NCBI GenBank assembly: GCA_041635755.1
Contig: JBFKUL010000008.1
Span: forward strand, 1 to 26,544
Length of the DNA: 26,544 nucleotides
Source of the DNA: JBFKUL01 sp041635755
GTDB lineage: Bacteria; Pseudomonadota; Gammaproteobacteria; Burkholderiales; SG8-39
Direction: 5' to 3'
Within the stretch, counting starts at the first letter, position 1; the number at the start of each line of letters is the position of its first letter. A model generated the notes under the pieces. It did not search any database. It was not told where the DNA came from and saw only the letters and a list, made by a program, of their open reading frames with translations. This document shows positions 23,208 to 26,544 of the stretch, in pieces. The position numbers and the translations under genes were made by a program.

Positions 23208-24539
23208 TCAGGGCGCGCCTTTGCGTGGAGGCGCTTCCACGGCCTTCTTGCGCTTCGCAAAGAGGCGCCGTGCAGGGTAGATGAGCTGCTTGCCGCCGAG
23301 CGCCTCCTCGATCCTCAACGCCTCGTTCCACTTCGCCATGCGCTCGGAGCGCGCGAAGCTGCCGACCTTGAGCTGCGGCACGCCCCAGCCCACCGCGAGG
23401 TGCACGATCGAGACGTCCTCGGACTCGCCCGAACGCGCGGAGACGATTGCGCCGTAGCCGGCCTCGCGCGCGGCGTCCCAGCAGGCGAGCGTCTCGGTCA
23501 GCGTGCCGATCTGGTTCGGCTTGAGCAGCACCGCGTTGCAGGCGCCGAGCGCCGCGCCGGCCCGCAGCCGTCCGGCGTCGGTGACGAAGAAGTCGTCGCC
23601 GACGATCTGCACGCGCGCGCCCGCGGCCGCGGTAAAGGCGCGCATCGCCTCGGTGTCGTTCTCGGCGAACGGATCCTCGATCGACACGATCGGGTAGGCG
23701 TCGATCCAGCGCAGCAGCATGGCCTGCAGCTGCTCGGCACTGATCGAGCGGTTCTCGAGGGAGAACTGGTAGCGCCCTGCGCGGTAGAGCTGCGTCGCCG
23801 CGACATCGAGCGCGATCGCAACATCCACCCCGGGCTCGAAGCCCGCATCCGAGATCGCGCCGACGAGCTCGGCGAGGCCTTCCTCGTTGGATTTGAACGA
23901 GGGCCAGTAGCCGCCCTCGTCCGCGACGCCATGCAGCTGGCTCTTCCTTGCCAGGCGCGCGCCCGCGGCGTGATACACCTCGGCGGTCCATTCGAGCGCC
24001 TCGGCGAAGCTGCCCGCGCCAGGACAGATCACGAGGTAGTCCTGAATGTCGCAGCGGCCGCGCGCATGCGCGCCGCCGCCGTAGATCTGGATCTGCGGCA
24101 CCGGCAGCGCCACGCGCCGGTCACCCGCGAGCAGCCGCCACAGCGGCTTTTTCGCCGAAGCGGCCGCGGCTTGCGCGCAGGCGAGCGAGACCGCGACCAT
24201 CGCGTTGCCGCCCAGCCGGCTCTTGTCGGCCGTGCCGTCGAGCTCGATCAGGCGGCGATCGATGCCGGCCTGATCGCCGACGCTGAGCGCGCGCAGCGCG
24301 TCGCGGATGCGCGTATTGATCTGCTGCACCGCTCCGCGCACGTCGAGGCCGCCAAAGCGCGGGCCGCCGTCCCTAAGATCCTTCGCCTCGCCCGCGCCGG
24401 TGGACGCGCCCGCCGGGGCGATCGCGCGCCCGCTTGCGAGCGGCTTGGTGCCACGCCCGACGATCACCTCGGCTTCGACCGTCGGCCGGCCGCGCGAGTC
24501 CCATACCCGCCGGCCGCGTACGTCTAGGATCCGGGCCAT
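23208..24539 (-). CDS. Divergent enolase paralogue (enolase superfamily, altered active site)
   Basis: The 443-residue protein is clearly an enolase homologue along its whole length. Metal ligands D245, E288 and D315 are present, as are the general base/acid candidates K340 in L-L-K-P-N-Q-I-G-T-L-T-E-T, K391, and E208 in A-D-E-G-G. H158 in G-G-G-A-H-A is also kept. Compared with yeast enolase numbering, three conserved positions differ: the first Ser of the mobile P-S-G-A-S-T-G loop is A43, E168 of Q-E-F-M is D167, and H373 of S-H-R-S-G-E is A368. The start is ATG at 24539, inside the 3' end of the kinase gene (16-base overlap). A housekeeping eno is expected elsewhere beside pyrG. These changes and the operon context argue for a substrate related to, but different from, 2-phosphoglycerate. 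Confidence 0.88.
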   Translation of the reverse strand: MARILDVRGRRVWDSRGRPTVEAEVIVGRGTKPLASGRAIAPAGASTGAGEAKDLRDGGPRFGGLDVRGAVQQINTRIRDALRALSVGDQAGIDRRLIELDGTADKSRLGGNAMVAVSLACAQAAAASAKKPLWRLLAGDRRVALPVPQIQIYGGGAHARGRCDIQDYLVICPGAGSFAEALEWTAEVYHAAGARLARKSQLHGVADEGGYWPSFKSNEEGLAELVGAISDAGFEPGVDVAIALDVAATQLYRAGRYQFSLENRSISAEQLQAMLLRWIDAYPIVSIEDPFAENDTEAMRAFTAAAGARVQIVGDDFFVTDAGRLRAGAALGACNAVLLKPNQIGTLTETLACWDAAREAGYGAIVSARSGESEDVSIVHLAVGWGVPQLKVGSFARSERMAKWNEALRIEEALGGKQLIYPARRLFAKRKKAVEAPPRKGAP

Positions 24540-25528
24540 GCGCGGCGCATCTCGGACAGGCGCGAAGGCGGCTCGACGAGTTGGGCTTGCGCGCAGGCTC
24601 GAACGCGCGCCTTGTCCTGCTCGTCGGTGAGGTACTCGACCGGCGACTTGCCGTCTACTCGCGCGAGGAACAGGCCGGGCAGCAGCGAGGCGGCGCGCGC
24701 TTCGAGTTCGGCGGCCGGCTCCCAGGCGACGCCGGCGAGATAGGCGGCGCTCAGCGCGTCGTAGCAGTCCATGAAACGATCCGCGGCTCGCGGCACCCAC
24801 AGGCACTTGAGCAGCAGGTGATTCAGGCAGAAGGCGAGATCGAACGCCGGGTCGCCGTACCATGCGCACTCGGCATCGAGGAACACCGGTCCGCGCGGTC
24901 CGACCAGGATGTTCTTGGGGCTGACATCGCCGTGCACCAGTGCGAGGCGGATATCCGCGGTGCGCCGGGCGAGCGCCGTCAGCTGCGCTGCGAGGTGAGG
25001 ATGCCGGCGCGCGGTGGCGAGCAGGTAAGGCTCGAGCCGGATGGCGTGGAAGTTCTCGTCGGTCGCGAAGGTGCGTGCGATGTCGGTACGTCCTGCCGTC
25101 GCAGCGTGGATGCGCGCGAGGCGCTCGCCGACGTTGCGCGCGAACGCGGGGTCGGCGCGTCCCGCCCGCAGCTCGGACTTCCACAGCGGGTGGTGCTCCG
25201 CGTCGAGGAATTCCATGGCGAAGAACCCCGCTTCGTCGTGCGCCAGCACGCGCGGCGCGCTGCCCGGGACGATTGCATCGGCCGTCTGCATCCAGCGCCA
25301 CTCGTAACGGTTGCGCTCGACCGGTGCTTCCCAGAGCTGCGCCACCTTGAGCTGCGGCAGCGCGCGTTTGACGCAGAGCGTTCCGCGCGCGCACTCGATG
25401 CGCCAGATATCCGAGGAAACGCCGCCGGTGAGGGGTGAGGCGCGCGGTGCCTCGTCGTGCGCCACCAGGCCCGCGCGCCGCAGGAACTCGAGCACCGGTG
25501 CGAACTCGGTCGCGGCCGCCGCGCTCAC
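24524..25528 (-). CDS. APH/choline kinase-family small-molecule phosphotransferase
   Basis: I place the start at a GTG (25528) that overlaps the pdxH stop as GTGA; the open frame upstream runs antisense-like through pdxH and has no domain. The 334-residue product has a protein-kinase-like fold. The ATP-anchoring Lys is probably K54 (L-C-V-K-R), Brenner's motif is H-G-D-V-S-P-K-N-I-L (199-208) with catalytic D201, and the metal-binding segment is F-L-D-A-E-C-A-W-Y-G-D-P-A-F-D-L-A (216-232). The family phosphorylates hydroxyl groups of aminoglycosides, choline, homoserine, sugars or acids. Position between pdxH and an enolase paralogue suggests a metabolic kinase, not antibiotic resistance. Its end overlaps the enolase-like start by 16 bases, a sign of coupled translation. 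Confidence 0.88.
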   Translation of the reverse strand: MSAAAATEFAPVLEFLRRAGLVAHDEAPRASPLTGGVSSDIWRIECARGTLCVKRALPQLKVAQLWEAPVERNRYEWRWMQTADAIVPGSAPRVLAHDEAGFFAMEFLDAEHHPLWKSELRAGRADPAFARNVGERLARIHAATAGRTDIARTFATDENFHAIRLEPYLLATARRHPHLAAQLTALARRTADIRLALVHGDVSPKNILVGPRGPVFLDAECAWYGDPAFDLAFCLNHLLLKCLWVPRAADRFMDCYDALSAAYLAGVAWEPAAELEARAASLLPGLFLARVDGKSPVEYLTDEQDKARVRACAQAQLVEPPSRLSEMRRAWPGS

Positions 25529-26157
25529 GGCGCGAGCCGCGCGATGCGCCAGGCGTTGCGGGCGCGGCGGTAGAGCAGGCGATCGTGCAGCCGGTTGGGC
25601 CGGCCCTGCCAGAACTCGATCGCCGAGGGCACCAGGCGATAGCCGCCCCAATGTGGCGGTCGCGGCGGCTGCTCGCCGTGGCGCTCGCTCATCGACGCGA
25701 GAGCGTCCTCGAGCGCCTTGCGATCGCGCACCGGCTCGCTTTGCGCCGAGGCCCAGGCCGACAGGCGGGCGCCAAGCGGGCGGCTGGCGAAATACTCGTC
25801 CGACGCGCTCTCCGGCACCTTCTCGGTGCGGCCCTCGACGCGCACCTGGCGTTCGAGCTCGGACCACAGGAACACCAGGCTGGCGTCGGCGCGCTTGTCG
25901 AGCTCTCGCCCCTTGCGGCTGCGGTAGTTGGTGTAGAACACGAAACCGCCGTCCTCGATGCCCTTGAGCAGCACCACGCGCGCCGCGGGCGTTCCCTGCT
26001 CGGTCACGGTGGCGAGCGTCATGGCGTTCGGCAGCGGCACGCGGGCGCGCAGCGCGTCCTCGAACCAGCGCTCGAACTGAACGACCGGATCGGGATGCGC
26101 ATCGGCTTCCGCGAACCCGGCCTGCATGTACTCCTGCCGCAGACTGGCGATGTCCAT
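25525..26157 (-). CDS. pdxH: Pyridoxamine/pyridoxine 5'-phosphate oxidase
   Basis: This 210-residue FMN enzyme converts PNP or PMP to PLP in the cytoplasm. The PdxH sequence is recognised through L-R-Q-E-Y near the N-terminus, the FMN site R-V-V-L-L-K-G (60-66) and Y-T-N-Y-R-S-R-K-G-R-E-L (75-86), W-S-E-L-E-R-Q-V-R-V-E-G, and the C-terminal dimerisation part P-H-W-G-G-Y with F-W-Q-G-R-P-N-R-L-H-D-R. The length matches the family. The ATG at 26157 has no visible Shine-Dalgarno sequence, and a -10-like TAGAAT (26166-26171, minus strand) lies only eight bases upstream, so a very short or absent leader is possible. It is the first gene of the pdxH-kinase-enolase-dehydrogenase series. Confidence 0.95.
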   Translation of the reverse strand: MDIASLRQEYMQAGFAEADAHPDPVVQFERWFEDALRARVPLPNAMTLATVTEQGTPAARVVLLKGIEDGGFVFYTNYRSRKGRELDKRADASLVFLWSELERQVRVEGRTEKVPESASDEYFASRPLGARLSAWASAQSEPVRDRKALEDALASMSERHGEQPPRPPHWGGYRLVPSAIEFWQGRPNRLHDRLLYRRARNAWRIARLAP

Positions 26158-26209
26158 GCGACGGCATTCTACCGTCCGCGGCCACCACGCTTTGCTAAGC
26201 TATGGGCCA

Positions 26210-26544
26210 ATGCAGGCGCAGAAGGCGATTGACCGGGTCTACGATTACGGCCAAGGCATCAGCGCGGTCGATGCGCTTTACGAGCGTGAGCGCCTTAATG
26301 CCGTGCATATCGTCGTCGAGGAGGGGCGCGCGGCCATCGTCGACACGGCGACCGCGCACGCCGCGCCGCGCGTGATGCAAGCGCTCGCCGCCAAAGGCAT
26401 CGGCCCCGAGCAGGTCGATTACGTGATTCTCACCCACGTGCACCTCGACCACGCCGGCGGCGCCGGCCAGCTCATGGCGCGGTGTCCGAATGCCAGACTG
26501 ACGGTGCACCCGCGCGGCGCGCGGCACATCGTCGATCCAGAGCG
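26210..26544 (+). CDS. Metallo-beta-lactamase-fold hydrolase, N-terminal part (3' end outside window)
   Basis: An open frame runs from the ATG at 26210 to the window end, 111 full codons. It begins with a beta-rich stretch (A-V-H-I-V-V-E-E-G, then A-A-I-V-D-T-A-T-A, where the Asp is the usual structural residue of motif 1), followed by the zinc-binding motif H-V-H-L-D-H-A-G-G (about bases 26438-26464). This is the glyoxalase-II-like class of the fold, whose members hydrolyse thioesters, lactones and similar compounds. The gene is divergent from pdxH with a 52-base gap. The substrate cannot be inferred from the visible third of the protein. Confidence 0.88.
   Translation, partial: MQAQKAIDRVYDYGQGISAVDALYERERLNAVHIVVEEGRAAIVDTATAHAAPRVMQALAAKGIGPEQVDYVILTHVHLDHAGGAGQLMARCPNARLTVHPRGARHIVDPE

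Noticed and set aside
23400..24527. 375-residue plus-strand frame opposite the enolase paralogue
   Set aside because: No domain, Arg/Ala-rich, and fully covered by a recognisable enolase homologue on the other strand.
24524..25528. Kinase gene considered as an aminoglycoside resistance gene
   Set aside because: It has only the general APH fold motifs. It sits in a translationally coupled metabolic operon, with no mobile element nearby.

Overview
The window is very GC-rich (by eye about two thirds G+C), densely coding proteobacterial chromosome. The mix of a tripartite tricarboxylate (TTT/Bug) transporter, a complete Liv-type ABC importer, TolB/TPR-type and hydrolase-type class III cyclases and an aromatic oxygenase cluster points to a metabolically versatile betaproteobacterium, probably Burkholderiales-like. 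This is inferred from gene content only; no rRNA or phylogenetic marker is present. I saw no tRNA, rRNA, CRISPR array, transposase or phage gene.

Layout. 1-1549: 3' part of an M1 aminopeptidase cut by the window edge. 1582-4645: a promoter followed by a tctC-tctB-tctA solute importer operon. 4786-5580: a basic, alanine/lysine-rich protein built from exact 40-residue repeats. 5598-6994 (minus): a DUF1326/DUF2182 pair. 7204-10392: two class III nucleotide cyclases in tandem, the first with TolB-like and TPR domains, the second fused to an alpha/beta hydrolase. 10434-15789: a divergent accessory catabolic region with a gentisate-dioxygenase-like bicupin and a tiny downstream ORF on the minus strand, and a Rieske oxygenase, a glutamine-synthetase-like ligase, a cytoplasmic-looking OmpA-domain protein and an exported YHS protein on the plus strand. 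15919-20775 (minus): livK, a terminator-like hairpin, then livH-livM-livG-livF and a 58-residue basic protein. 20977-22224 (plus): an orphan LolD-like ABC ATPase and an exported protein of unknown function. 22249-26157 (minus): a compact operon pdxH - APH-family kinase - enolase paralogue - 2-hydroxyacid dehydrogenase. 26210-end: the start of a metallo-beta-lactamase-fold hydrolase.

How genes may work together. Two high-affinity importers (TTT and Liv) bracket a possible aromatic or aromatic-amine module (ligase, Rieske oxygenase, ring-cleaving bicupin). The most unusual unit is the last operon: its enolase homologue keeps the metal and Lys/Glu machinery but has lost the conserved active-site His and altered two other conserved positions. 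It is translationally packed with a small-molecule kinase and a D-2-hydroxyacid dehydrogenase, which suggests an undescribed phosphorylated hydroxy-acid pathway rather than glycolysis.

There is no gene-free stretch above 300 bases. The longest gaps are 6995-7203 (divergent region with a hairpin), 20776-20976 (divergent region with a likely livK promoter), 4646-4785 (AT-rich promoter-like patch), 19466-19599 (terminator-like hairpin) and 15790-15918 (nothing recognised).
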